Source of the DNA: Saccharomyces uvarum
Lineage: Eukaryota > Ascomycota > Saccharomycetes > Saccharomycetales > Saccharomycetaceae
Length of the DNA: 64,000 nt
Assembly (NCBI GenBank): GCA_947243795.1
Contig: OX365931.1
Location: 310,001-374,000, forward strand
Direction: 5' to 3'
Below are positions 1 to 9,815 of this stretch, one piece after another (position 1 is the stretch's first letter; every line of letters starts with the position of its first letter). The position numbers and the translations under genes were made by a program. A model generated the notes under the pieces. That model made no database searches and was not told the DNA's origin. It saw only the letters and a program-made list of their open reading frames with translations.

Positions 1-579
1 TGAAAGCCCAAATATCGTATGTATATTCAGCTGGTTGAGCCGATGGAAAAGATAGTCGGATATAGCTATATATTTCGGCAGCCCGTATTGGTGTGTATAG
101 CTAGAATCCATCAATAGAATGACGGCAATGCGCTTGGTACTTATGTTATTCCTACCTTTTTTTTTTAGTGAATCTACTCTTTTTTACACAGAGTTTATAT
201 TGTATAACGATTTTTGTCTCCGTCAATATAATCAATTCCGCTGAAAAGTATGGTGAATGGGAACCTGTTCAATGCATTGTAAGTCGCATCAATCTTTTTT
301 TGACGGGAAGTGCTTTTCACAACTATTTGCACTAAAGAGAGCTTGGAGTTCTTACAGTTGCCAAGATTCCATCATGCAGCCATAGACAAGCGGCCGATGA
401 AAACGACCGCATACCTAGAAAAGCAGCAGGTTGAGCTAAATTTGTTGGAGAGAAGAAAAGAAGGCGGTCATTATACGTTAAGTAAACTGCATATATATAT
501 ATGTGTATGTGCAGAAGGGAAATGCATATTATGTAATAAAAATGATATAATACATGAAGACATACAATAGGAAAAAATA
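1..579. other. Intergenic, 3' of MRK1; left neighbour outside window
   Basis: No convincing gene is seen here. The two short open frames on opposite strands at about 310-583 overlap each other and have low-complexity, non-conserved-looking translations. T-rich runs lie at 160-190 and a TA-rich stretch at about 490-510. By synteny with S. cerevisiae (recalled, not checked) this would be the upstream region of THI3, transcribed leftward off the window, plus the MRK1 3' end. Confidence 0.5.
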
Positions 580-2378
580 TCATAAGGACGTTAAAGCTTG
601 GGAAACGGGCTGTTTCAACGCTACTTCGATGGTAGACAATTCAGCAGGTGGCACATGGCCTAATTCTGTTTGCACATCGAAGTCAAATATACGCAAACAT
701 TGTGCTTTTGCGTAGGCATCAGTGTCACGAATTTTGATTTCATCAAAATACTTTAATAGTAGACACTTTAGAGGAGGCAATCTTGCGCGAGGGTCATACC
801 TGAGAGCCTTTGATAGCAAATCAAGAGCATCAGAGTCTTCGCCCTTTAACAGTCGAGCCAAAGTAACGGGCTTGACGTTGGGGAAAATATGGTCTTTGTA
901 GTTCGGATTCATTCCTGAGATTTCGTCCTTTGTGGGTATGCCCATTATCTTGATAACCTCCACTAACTGATCTATACCACTTTCACCGGGGAATAAGGGC
1001 TTACCTAGGAGCAATTCGGCGATGACACAAGCGCTTGACCATACGTCGATTTGATTCGAGTAATTGGTGGCGCCGAACATTAATTCAGGAGCCCTATAGT
1101 ACCTGGAGCAGATGTAAGACACATTAGGTTGATCTGGTTTCAAACATTTGGCACTGCCAAAATCGCAGATTTTCAATGAAAATGTTTTGGGGTCTACCAG
1201 TACATTCTGTGGTTTTATGTCTCTATGACAGATTTGGGAAACATTGTGCAAGTAATTCAAAGCTTTGAACAGTTGATACGCATAAAACTTAATCTCCAGA
1301 CGTGGCATCTGGGTTTTCAAATGGACAAAATGACGAAGCCTTTGGTACAACGATTGAGGCATGTAGTCTAAAATCAAATTGAGGTATACTTCGTCTTCTC
1401 CGTCCTTTTCATAAAAGTAGTACTTTAGGCTTATTGTGTTCAAATGATTCAATAATTTCATTGTTTCCAGTTCTCTATTTTTATATCTTCTATCTTGCAA
1501 CACTTTCTTGATGGCCACTTTTTGATTAGTCTCATTTATCACGGTGGTAACCACAACACCGAACGAACCATGGCCGACCACCTCTACTGCAGGATAACTG
1601 ATATTTACGATTTCTTCACTGTTCTTTTTTCCGGCATCGGCATTGTGCTCGTGTTTGTAGACCTTTTTATGAACTAAACCTTTGTTAGTATACGTTTCAA
1701 TATCCATGAGGATGATAGGTGTGTAAAAATGGAGGAATGGCTGGGGTATCCCGCTTTTATTGGTTGATTTGTCACTAAGATCAGGAATTCGGTGTCTGTA
1801 ATTATATGCCTTTTTTCTTTCTCGTTTTTGTTTTTTTGTGTCGCGAATATAATTACTTTCAAGTGAAAGGTACGGCCTTATGGTGAAAGGGCCCTGGTAT
1901 TATCTTAGCTGTGACAGTTCTTCCTTTAGCGAAAGCCTAAGCCTATAAACGGACGATACATACGTGTTCTTTGCTTGGATTCAACATATCTATAATCGAA
2001 ATTAATCATTCTATCTATCCTCTCTTTGTCAAGCTTGGTACTGGTGTTTTCTTGTTTAACGTCTTTTTCTTCATTTGCTTTGGTGTCCGGAATATCGACG
2101 AATTCAATATGGTCAACAGTGATATCTTTTTTATCAGCGTCTAGTAGCTTCGATATTATATGGTTCTCTATGTCGCTGATGTACTCGGCGCTGTTACTAT
2201 AGTTAGATATTCTATGGTGTACCGGGATCTTGTTTGGCTCTTTTCCAGGCTTCCTCTTCTTCTTCTCTAACCCAGTGTTGCTCGTGTTGCTCTGTATAGA
2301 AGTCTTATGTTTCAGCTGGAGACTATCTGAATTGCCAAAGGAAATTTTTTGCACCAAACTCTTTAAAACAGCAGCCAT
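580..2378 (-). CDS. MRK1: Mrk1, GSK-3-family protein kinase, spliced
   Basis: Glycogen synthase kinase-3 homologue, a Ser/Thr kinase with a role in stress-response transcription in S. cerevisiae; paralogue of RIM11. Two exons join(1964..2378, 580..1673) on the minus strand give 502 residues. The 5' site reads GTATGT (1963-1958), the branch site TACTAAC (1690-1684) and the 3' site TTTAG ends at 1674; the join is in frame and creates Leu139. Visible in the spliced protein: Gly-rich loop VGHGSFG (about 171-177), Lys194 in VAIKKV, HRD 288-290 in [12 protein letters not shown] 309-311, and Tyr325 in [13 protein letters not shown] at the GSK-3 activation-loop tyrosine position. Residues 1-138 are a basic, low-complexity extension. 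The branch-to-acceptor distance is very short (about 11 nt). Confident in identity; splice sites are read from motifs and frame. Confidence 0.95.
1674..1963 (-). other. MRK1: MRK1 intron (290 nt)
   Basis: Starts GTATGT at 1963-1958, has a perfect TACTAAC at 1690-1684 and ends TTTAG at 1674. Retention would end the exon-1 frame at 1926 after 150 residues. An ATG at 1707-1705 inside the intron is in frame with the kinase exon and opens a 375-residue frame. Confidence 0.9.
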
Positions 2379-2988
2379 AGTAGGATGTTTTCAGTTTTAT
2401 CTGTCTTGGGTTCCAATAATTTTTTTTTTCTCAATTCCCCTCGAAATAGAAGCAAGAATAAGTCGCGTCTAGCGAGGCTCTTATAAGATTACGATTTCCT
2501 AAAGAATTCCCTGGAAAAATGCTTATTAAAGTTGCTAGGTACAAGAACAAAGAGAGAACACTCTATCCCAGATCTGCTAACCTGACGAATCAGGATCGAA
2601 CCGGTCCCCCGGTAGATCTATAACGGACAACACAGCCCCTGTCCTATTATGGTCCCTCATCGGACGACTCTGCCCCTGGGGTGCGTCAGTCCCTTCTCTT
2701 TTACGGCCTCAACCCTATTTTCCCCGCCCCCGCCTCTGTTTTTTTTTTTCATGCTTATATCAGTCTATTCTAATCACGAGCTTTAAGGGTTCTGCTACAT
2801 TCTGAGCGAGGACGTCACCATGTGGGCTGTGTTAACCATAGAACGCATGCTGCAGTGCAGTCATTGGCAAAGTTCGCGGCTTTGGTTTGGTTTGGTTTGG
2901 AGAGGAATATGAATAGAACGATATCATACTACGTAGAAAATATTTAGGGATATACGACGGATATAGGAGAGAGAATGAGGGATAAGAC
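2379..2988. promoter_or_regulatory. MRK1 upstream region and MDH3 3' flank
   Basis: About 610 bases without a gene. Two CCCCT stress-response-like elements are seen at 2636-2640 and 2673-2677, and a C-rich block (2721-2735) resembling C2H2-factor sites. These sit about 260-350 bp before the MRK1 start, which would suit a stress-responsive promoter. A tandem TTTGG repeat (four units, about 2881-2900) lies nearer the MDH3 end. Factor assignments are inference from short motifs. Confidence 0.4.
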
Positions 2989-4020
2989 TCATAACTTGGA
3001 AGAGTTCAGAATAAAGCTCTTACCCTTTTCAATATTCTTGCGCAGCTCCTTGATAGCGGTGTTAACCAACTGTTCCTCTCTTGGAGACAGTGTCTCCAAG
3101 ATGCTAGTGTCAATAGAAGTGATGCTACCATTTTTCAGGACAATTGGCAATGAAAAGTACTCAATAGAGTTGTCACCGATCAATTCCTGTGCCTTTTTAC
3201 CGTTTTTCAACCCTGGCAAATAAACGAATGCGGTAAGCGACTCTGTTTCGGGCTCCTCATTATGGAAGCTTCTCAAGATTTCTTCAGCGAACTTTGCCCC
3301 TGCGAATGCCATGGACAATGTGGCAGAACCAGCGCCTTGCTTTGCCTTGACAATTTCGTCACCTCCAAACTGAACCCTATGAATAAATTGCTCGTACTGC
3401 TTTTCAAGTTGGAACACCAACGCTTTGTCGGTGATTATTGGAATAATCGTTTCACCGGAGTGGCCTCCGATAACCGTGACTTTCCTGTGCATTATAGTCT
3501 TGTCCTCTTGTTGTCCAATCTTGGGGTCTTTCAACATCAAGTAGTCTACCAAGAACGTTTCTGCACGCACCAAATCAAGGTTCGTCACACCCATGACGTT
3601 TCCAGGTTTGAACTTGCCCATTCTCTTCAAAGTTTCCACGGCAATAGGAACCAAACTATTGACTGGGTTGGAAATGACCAAGACCCTTGCATTTGGCGCG
3701 AAGTTACCGACAGCGGTCACCAAGCTTTTGACAATACCGGCGTTCATCTTGAACAAATCATCTCTGGTCAAGCCAGGTTTTCTGGGCACACCGGCAGGGA
3801 TAAGGACCACCTGCGCATTCGTCAAGGTATCCTTAATGCTGTCCTTGTCGTAACCAACACAATCAGAGTTAGTATTGATATGAGATAAATCTTTACCGAT
3901 CCCTTCAGCAGCTCTGATATCATATAAAGCCAGTTCAGAAACGTAAGGGCTTAGTTTTAGTAGCAAAGATAGCGGTTGTCCAACACCACCAGAAGCACCA
4001 AGAATTGCGACTTTAACCAT
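2989..4020 (-). CDS. MDH3: Mdh3, peroxisomal malate dehydrogenase
   Basis: Interconverts malate and oxaloacetate with NAD/NADH and reoxidises NADH made by beta-oxidation inside peroxisomes. The 343-residue protein begins with the dinucleotide-binding motif GASGGVGQ at about 8-15, has the substrate loop region [13 protein letters not shown] and the catalytic His segment [11 protein letters not shown]. It ends in Ser-Lys-Leu, the type 1 peroxisomal targeting signal, which separates it from the mitochondrial Mdh1 and cytosolic Mdh2 forms. No N-terminal presequence is present. The length equals the 343 residues I recall for S. cerevisiae. The promoter between 4021 and 4601 contains an oleate-response-like element, in keeping with fatty-acid induction. 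A 208-residue open frame on the opposite strand is a codon-bias shadow. Confidence 0.97.
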   Translation of the reverse strand: MVKVAILGASGGVGQPLSLLLKLSPYVSELALYDIRAAEGIGKDLSHINTNSDCVGYDKDSIKDTLTNAQVVLIPAGVPRKPGLTRDDLFKMNAGIVKSLVTAVGNFAPNARVLVISNPVNSLVPIAVETLKRMGKFKPGNVMGVTNLDLVRAETFLVDYLMLKDPKIGQQEDKTIMHRKVTVIGGHSGETIIPIITDKALVFQLEKQYEQFIHRVQFGGDEIVKAKQGAGSATLSMAFAGAKFAEEILRSFHNEEPETESLTAFVYLPGLKNGKKAQELIGDNSIEYFSLPIVLKNGSITSIDTSILETLSPREEQLVNTAIKELRKNIEKGKSFILNSSKL

Positions 4021-4304
4021 ATTATTTACTGTGTGATTGTTTAAACTCTTGTACAGACTTTTTCCCTTATCTCAAATGAACTTGACTGAAGTATCTCGGC
4101 TTGGTGACTCGTCTTTTTCCCTGAGTCTTATATAGTTTGGCGGAACCTTCGGTGGAAAGCGGACTCCAATATTGGCGAAACCAAAGGTGATCAAACGCAA
4201 CCAACCAGTAAAGGTGCTCTTGTGAGAAAGCGATTAAGCACTTTGAATGCCGGTCATTCCTGTGGTCCATATGCGCTATCTTACATATCACCTTGCGGTC
4301 AATT

Positions 4305-4326
4305 GGTTATACGACTAGGTATAACC
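4305..4326. repeat. Inverted repeat in the MDH3 promoter
   Basis: Perfect 8-bp arms GGTTATAC and GTATAACC separated by GACTAG. It lies about 285 bp upstream of MDH3 and just before the ORE-like element. It could be a dimeric factor site; no known factor is assigned. Confidence 0.5.
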
Positions 4327-4340
4327 CTTAGATACCGCTT

Positions 4341-4363
4341 CGGCCAACTTGGTACTATCGCCG
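4341..4363 (-). promoter_or_regulatory. Oleate-response-like element before MDH3
   Basis: Read toward MDH3, the site is CGG-CGA-T-A-G followed by 11 bases and CCG. The Oaf1/Pip2 consensus is CGGN3TNAN9-12CCG, so only the A after TN is missed. It sits about 320-345 bp upstream of MDH3. Peroxisomal beta-oxidation genes are induced through such sites; the assignment here is inference. Confidence 0.45.
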
Positions 4364-4507
4364 GCTATGTCGACCTTAAAGGAAGGAGAGTGCGAAAGTC
4401 ACATATGGGTGACTACATAGTCTTTTCCCAAAAAAACTTTGTGCCTATAGCAAAGCGTTCTGGGGTTAATGTAGCTGGCAAGATGAGAGAGTATTGTTGC
4501 ACATACA

Positions 4508-4524
4508 TTATTTTACATTTTGTT
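4508..4524 (+). other. Replication origin candidate (extended ACS match)
   Basis: The 17 bases TTATTTTACATTTTGTT fit the extended ARS consensus WWWWTTTAYRTTTWGTT at every position. The segment downstream on the same strand (about 4560-4600) is A-rich, as expected of a B domain. The site is intergenic between MDH3 and VAM6. From memory an S. cerevisiae ARS maps close to here, but I could not verify this. Confidence 0.65.
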
Positions 4525-4601
4525 ATAAATAACCAATCTTGTATCTATTCTATGGTTTTAACATAATAAATAAAAATAATAAAGAAACAACAGTTGAAAA
4601 A

Positions 4602-7600
4602 TTACTTGTTGTTGTTTAGTTCATTCTTGACGTCTCCCAAAGTCTTTTGTTCAGTTTTTGGTTTTGAGGACCCTTTGGTTTGAGCACTAAACCGATCCTG
4701 TAGTACTTTCCCACAATTATAATGCGTGATGACATTTCTACCCTCTCTAGTGAACCATGAAATGGAATCTGTTCCGAAATTTGAGATTATTTTCTTGCAG
4801 ATAGGGCATTTATGGCTATCCGACAAGACTCCATATGAAGATAAACCATCATTGAGATGGAAAGTAGTGGTCACAAGTTCAACTTGAAGGAGATTCTTTT
4901 CTATCCTAGTTTCGTCCATTTTCGACGAGTGCTTCTTTAACAATTGAGAAACCACTCTACCGATATCATACAAGGGAAGACCCTGAGGTAGGTTTTTGTA
5001 TATCTCCACCGAACTTAATTTTGAACCATGGTCTTGTAAAAACCCCAAAATCAGCTTGGAATTTCCGTTTGAATCATATATAGAAACTAGTTTATCGTAT
5101 AGATACAACAAAAGCTTCTCTCCCTTTGCTAAGTCGCTTTGGTACACGTCATCACAGTAGTTTGTTGCTGCTTTGTAATCATCTATTTCATCAAGCAATA
5201 TACGTACCGATTCTTCATGGTGTTCTAATTTCGATAAAGGGAATATCTTCAAATATTTAATGAATTTGAGGTCATTCGCGGGCAAATGATCCGACTCGGC
5301 CTCAAGAGTTTCAGTTAGTAATTTTAGTATTGTTCTGGGCTCATAGACAGATGTTGTCTCCAGTAGTGACTTTAGCTTAATTTTGGTTGAGGGGATATCC
5401 AAATTTTCAAGGTATAGTTTGATCAAAATGGTGTGCAAGTTATTTCCTTCCAGTCTAAAGGTACTAATTGCAAACTCCAAATATTGGATAGCAAGTAACT
5501 TGTCGTACTTATTGATATATTCATATATCTTCAAGTGGTCCCTACCATTACATGCTTGAGAATCATGAAAATATATCGACGAAATGACTTCTTGTATCGA
5601 GTCGTTGTGCCTTTTTAGAAGCCAGTCCGTATACTTAAACAGAACGCCCAATTCTGAATTCGATAATTTTTTCAAATAATAAATAACTAGGACTTTAACG
5701 CCATGCTCGATTTTTTGTCGTTGTTTTTCTTCTGTACTATCGGACTCTAATTCACCGACCAAATTTGTAAGAAACTTTAAGGCTTCTTCATGATTTCCAC
5801 GTTTGTAGTAAAAATCAATAAGATCTTTAAACATATGACGTATTTTCAACTCGGTAACAATGACATCCGAGTCGCAGTAATTCTCTACACGGATGAATGG
5901 ACCCACCATGGGAGGGTTATAATAAAGATAGCATTTGAATAAAACAGTATCTATCAAAGTTAACATGGTTTCAAGGTCCACGTCGTCATGGTCATTGATG
6001 AGGAAGAAATCAAAATTTTGCTTAATTTTCCGATCGCGATACAGCCAAGTTATACGGTTCTCGTCATCGTGTTGTCCACTTAACAAATTCTGCAAATGTC
6101 TTCTCGTATCAGTAAGATACGGTAAGCACCACCTGTTCAATAAATGTGGCGGAATGTCATATGTCTCTTTAGCTTCTTCGGCTTCCTTGAACAAGCAATG
6201 ATGCTCTTGGCCAGTAATTTCTAATACCAGACTTGAAATAGCTGAAGGAAACACTTTCAATATAACTAATTGAGGTGGAGCCCAAAATTTGATGAATAAG
6301 TCGAATATATCTTGAACAATTATCTCTTCACATTTAGATCGAAGCATCTTTGAGTTTTTGCTACTTTCCAATTGGATCATATATTTTTGAAACTTATCAA
6401 AAATTCTTAAACACCACATCACAGCTAAGTCTCTTAGTTTCATAGCACAAATATCTAATGACTCTTGGGGATTTTCTGATACGCACAATTCTGTAGAATT
6501 GGGTGAGTTAATGAAGAATTTATAAAAAAGCACTTTTCTCCACAGTTGATAAAAGTCAGGATCACTAATGTCACCACAAATTGACTCATCATCGTAACCA
6601 TCAGATTCATCGTCTACGTGGTAGGAGAATAATTGTATTTCGTCATTCAAAGTCCACACTAAAAAATAAGTACCGGAAAGATTCTTCACCCATTTTATAC
6701 CCTCTGGTATTTTTTGCTGCAAAAAGGTGAAGCCATTTGCGTAATCGACAAATTTGATGGTATTTGTATTATATAGCATTAGCAAGTTCGATGACAAATA
6801 ATGCATGTGATCGAACTCGGAATTTGATTCGGAAAATGTAGCGTGATCGGTAGCAACTAAAAACGGCTCTTCATTGTTATGCATAAAGTCTAGTTTGAAT
6901 AGTTTCTTGGTAGTACCGTCGATTATTATAGGAGCGGGATCATCGCCTTCTAATTGGAAAATATATCGTACTTTGTTGCAACGATCACTACTAATGCTTT
7001 TGTACCATATACTTGATACACTTGATTTTCTGGACATACGGTCCATAGAAGAAAAAGATTGCATATCATCACGATGATGCTTTTTTGGGCTCTTCTCTAC
7101 GGTTTTCTCTGTTTGATCTTTTAGTTCTGTTAACGCTGATACCATATCCTTAGGATATTTGTTTCTCACTGTTTTCTCAATTCTAATTAAGGATGACTTG
7201 TTATAAGGCCAATGGTAGATTCCCAGATCGGTCGTTAAAACAATTCCAACCTCTCCAGGATATATGGACCGAATGATTTCCTTCCTAAATGATAATGACG
7301 CTTCTATCATATTTATATACGTTCTTCCCTCCCATATTAATATTCGCATCTTGGATGTGTTGATTGTTGAATATGCCAGGTAAGTGGTGGCTTCTTCTTT
7401 GTGTTTGTGAGTCTTTTCAAACAGCCAGCAATGTTTTATGCCCCTTCTATCTATAATTCGATCATATTCTTGTAAATTAGTAGTACTAAGTAAAATTAAG
7501 GTTTCTTTACACTGTGCAAAGATGGTAGAGAGCTCATTCGCAAAGTAGAAATTCTCTATCAATGGGAACGAAGACTCATTTTTAGCATTCTGTAAAAGAT

Positions 7601-7760
7601 CTGGATACAGTTGAAATAGTTTATACGTGTTGCCCTCTCGAGAGTAAACTTCTACGTCACCGCTCTTCTTTGCTAAAACCAGTTTCTGCGATTGTTCAAT
7701 GGGCAGGATTGCACTAATATCAGAAGATTCCAGCGAATGTAATTTCTGAGCCCTTAACAT
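4602..7760 (-). CDS. VAM6: Vam6/Vps39, HOPS tethering complex subunit
   Basis: Vacuolar membrane protein of the HOPS complex; binds the Rab Ypt7 and tethers membranes before SNARE-driven fusion at the vacuole, and is also implicated in TORC1 signalling in S. cerevisiae. The 1052-residue protein has an N-terminal CNH/beta-propeller-like region (about 1-400), then a long helical clathrin-repeat-like segment, and a C-terminal zinc-binding stretch with CPICKKIISNFG followed by His-Tyr-Asn-Cys (about 985-1025). The start at 7760 is the first Met of the frame and matches the length I remember (1049). The gene is followed closely by the ARS-bearing MDH3 promoter. Nothing abnormal is seen in the frame. 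Confidence 0.95.
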   Translation of the reverse strand: MLRAQKLHSLESSDISAILPIEQSQKLVLAKKSGDVEVYSREGNTYKLFQLYPDLLQNAKNESSFPLIENFYFANELSTIFAQCKETLILLSTTNLQEYDRIIDRRGIKHCWLFEKTHKHKEEATTYLAYSTINTSKMRILIWEGRTYINMIEASLSFRKEIIRSIYPGEVGIVLTTDLGIYHWPYNKSSLIRIEKTVRNKYPKDMVSALTELKDQTEKTVEKSPKKHHRDDMQSFSSMDRMSRKSSVSSIWYKSISSDRCNKVRYIFQLEGDDPAPIIIDGTTKKLFKLDFMHNNEEPFLVATDHATFSESNSEFDHMHYLSSNLLMLYNTNTIKFVDYANGFTFLQQKIPEGIKWVKNLSGTYFLVWTLNDEIQLFSYHVDDESDGYDDESICGDISDPDFYQLWRKVLFYKFFINSPNSTELCVSENPQESLDICAMKLRDLAVMWCLRIFDKFQKYMIQLESSKNSKMLRSKCEEIIVQDIFDLFIKFWAPPQLVILKVFPSAISSLVLEITGQEHHCLFKEAEEAKETYDIPPHLLNRWCLPYLTDTRRHLQNLLSGQHDDENRITWLYRDRKIKQNFDFFLINDHDDVDLETMLTLIDTVLFKCYLYYNPPMVGPFIRVENYCDSDVIVTELKIRHMFKDLIDFYYKRGNHEEALKFLTNLVGELESDSTEEKQRQKIEHGVKVLVIYYLKKLSNSELGVLFKYTDWLLKRHNDSIQEVISSIYFHDSQACNGRDHLKIYEYINKYDKLLAIQYLEFAISTFRLEGNNLHTILIKLYLENLDIPSTKIKLKSLLETTSVYEPRTILKLLTETLEAESDHLPANDLKFIKYLKIFPLSKLEHHEESVRILLDEIDDYKAATNYCDDVYQSDLAKGEKLLLYLYDKLVSIYDSNGNSKLILGFLQDHGSKLSSVEIYKNLPQGLPLYDIGRVVSQLLKKHSSKMDETRIEKNLLQVELVTTTFHLNDGLSSYGVLSDSHKCPICKKIISNFGTDSISWFTREGRNVITHYNCGKVLQDRFSAQTKGSSKPKTEQKTLGDVKNELNNNK

Positions 7761-8280
7761 TTAATTTTGAGTGTAAATTGATATTCTGAAGAGTCTCGCT
7801 GATCTATATACGAATGGTTCAAGTTGAATGTGGTAATTGAACAGTCATGAACCTAACGGCAAGAATCCGTACTGAAATGGTGTAATATGTTGCACTTACA
7901 ATGTAGGCTGGATCGCGATTCTTCCTTTGTTTGATGTTTGAGGGTTCTTTTCCAAAATACTGCTTTATTACAAACTCGGGATTTACGTAACTTGAAGGCT
8001 CCGAAAATGCCTTATTACAAATGAAAGGAATTTACACTAAAAACAATAAGGACGGCGTTTACGTACGGAAAAAGGGCAAAACTGACCAAAAGCCAATTTA
8101 AATTTGCCTTTAAAACTATCTTCAAGTAGAAACATTCTTATATAGTACAGAGTATGTAAATATTCAACATTAATTATACAAATAAACCAGGGAAGGGATA
8201 AAACAAAGAAAGAAAGAAAGCGCATATGACATAGATGAGGATAAAAGTGTGGAGAAATGATCAATGCTGCGTATTTTTTT
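7761..8280. other. Intergenic between VAM6 and RXT3
   Basis: 520 bases upstream of VAM6 and downstream of RXT3. An AT-rich stretch and a short AAAG repeat (about 8207-8220) are seen. A 75-codon minus-strand frame (8037-8264) has no recognisable features and is probably noise. I see no RNA gene. Confidence 0.5.
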
Positions 8281-9174
8281 TCAAGTCCACTTCAAATTTT
8301 TTATGTACCCGTTTGGTTCATGAGGTCTGTTGCTATCCAACCTTTGCTTAATGGCAATGCTATAAATACCATAACTTATTCCATCATGTAAAACCGTGCC
8401 CTCTGACCCCCATTTCCGCGAGATTATATCAAACCTTTTCACGCTAGAGTACTTTTGTAAAGTGGGCAGTAGCAAGAGCCCCACCTCTAAATCGAAAGGT
8501 GTCCCCCTCAGCAGGGGAAGGTTGCCTATGACACTATCTTGGTTTGCCATATTTGCGGGCGTTCTCCTTAGTTTGGGGAACGAGCTACCTGGAGATGCAA
8601 CGGGTTTGAACCCACAATGTCTTAAAACTAAGATAGGGTCTGAATCGTCCGAGTAGATATCACACCCCCAAATCTCATTATTTCTCGCTCTAGGAGATTC
8701 TAAATTATCGAAGCTAGCCTGAACGTCTTCATATGTTATTTTCAACATTATTATATTGTTAATCTTGTCAATACCGATAGCTGGAAGGAACGGTGGTGGA
8801 AGGGTCCTGTCATAGAGGTCATACGGGAATTTGTGTCTGTCAGAGTAACTCGTCGAATTCTCACCAAAGGAGCCCTCTTTAAAACGATTGTAGTAGAGTG
8901 TACCCAAAATTTTTGGTTCTTTTGGATATTTTTCTGCAGTGAAGGTTAGAACTGACTGTGAATCTATCTCAGGTGCGTTAAAGGCTGAAACTTCACCCGT
9001 TGAAAGCACCTGGGAATTCCCATACTGATCTGGCGAATAACTGTTATTCTCTTGCCTATCTTCCTCTTGCACATTTTTAGCCCTTGCAGAGTTTAGTAAT
9101 GTTTCCTGCAACCTGTATATCTGCGATTGTGTTTCTCTGTATGCTCTATTAGGGTCCTGTTCACTTACCGACAT
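8281..9174 (-). CDS. RXT3: Rxt3, Rpd3L histone deacetylase complex subunit
   Basis: Component of the large Rpd3 (Rpd3L) deacetylase complex, which represses transcription and silences chromatin in the nucleus. The 297-residue protein has a polar, Gln/Ser-rich N-terminus (1-80) and a conserved C-terminal domain holding RTLPPPFLPAIGIDKI (about 128-143) and WGCDIYSDDSDPILVLRHCG (about 168-187). S. cerevisiae Rxt3 is about 294 residues. It is divergent from RPL31A, sharing the 9175-9815 promoter region. No catalytic motif is expected or seen. Confidence 0.93.
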   Translation of the reverse strand: MSVSEQDPNRAYRETQSQIYRLQETLLNSARAKNVQEEDRQENNSYSPDQYGNSQVLSTGEVSAFNAPEIDSQSVLTFTAEKYPKEPKILGTLYYNRFKEGSFGENSTSYSDRHKFPYDLYDRTLPPPFLPAIGIDKINNIIMLKITYEDVQASFDNLESPRARNNEIWGCDIYSDDSDPILVLRHCGFKPVASPGSSFPKLRRTPANMANQDSVIGNLPLLRGTPFDLEVGLLLLPTLQKYSSVKRFDIISRKWGSEGTVLHDGISYGIYSIAIKQRLDSNRPHEPNGYIKNLKWT

Positions 9175-9815
9175 TGTATCTTTTCGTTCGCTCTCAACAA
9201 TAAACAGTGACCGCTTAGAATATTATTTTGTTCTTTTAAGTGTTGCTACCTTCGCAAAATTGCCCGTGATACGAACTGCTGAAGTGTAACGCTCGCCATA
9301 TTGGCCCACTATCAAAACATTGATGATGTTTTCTCGAACTCGTTTCCCCTTCCTGTTGTATGGGCCCTTTTTTTTTACAGTTTTTCAAATCTTTTTATTC
9401 ATTTTACATCCGTACACCCTCTATTTTCCCCCAGACATCCTCGGTTATACGATGAAAAAAAAACCTCTTGACGTTTTCGAAAGAGCGCGTCTCAGCCAAT
9501 ACTACTGAAACGCTAAATTGCGGCACCCCAGTAGGAAGAGGTTCAGAGATGGTCTCTCTTCGTACTGGGCAGTCTCTTCTGGGCCGGGAGGGAGAGAGAG
9601 TTCGGTCCAGAGTTTCGGCGCTCCGTCTAGCCGCAACCATTCTGGTAGGTTGCTAGGCAGACCCAATATCCATCTATCCTAGGTCTTTCACCTGTCGCGG
9701 AATCTAATAGCTGAAAGATAGTATTGAAATATTAAAGATTTTAAAACTGGTGGATGATTTCATGTTAGTGTTGGGTCAAGCATTGATAAGTAAACAGAAC
9801 TCAATCAAAAGAAAA
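9175..9815. promoter_or_regulatory. RXT3/RPL31A divergent promoter with Rap1 site
   Basis: 641 bases between divergent genes. ACATCCGTACACC at 9406-9418 fits the Rap1 binding consensus of ribosomal protein promoters (one departure from ACACCC), about 400 bp before RPL31A. T-rich stretches flank it (9367-9380). A GC-richer segment (about 9485-9665) separates it from the start codon. Small open frames on both strands through that segment look non-coding. Rap1 assignment follows known ribosomal protein gene architecture. Confidence 0.65.

Noticed and set aside
3262-3888. 208-codon plus-strand frame
   Set aside because: Fully antisense to MDH3, a shadow of its codon usage.
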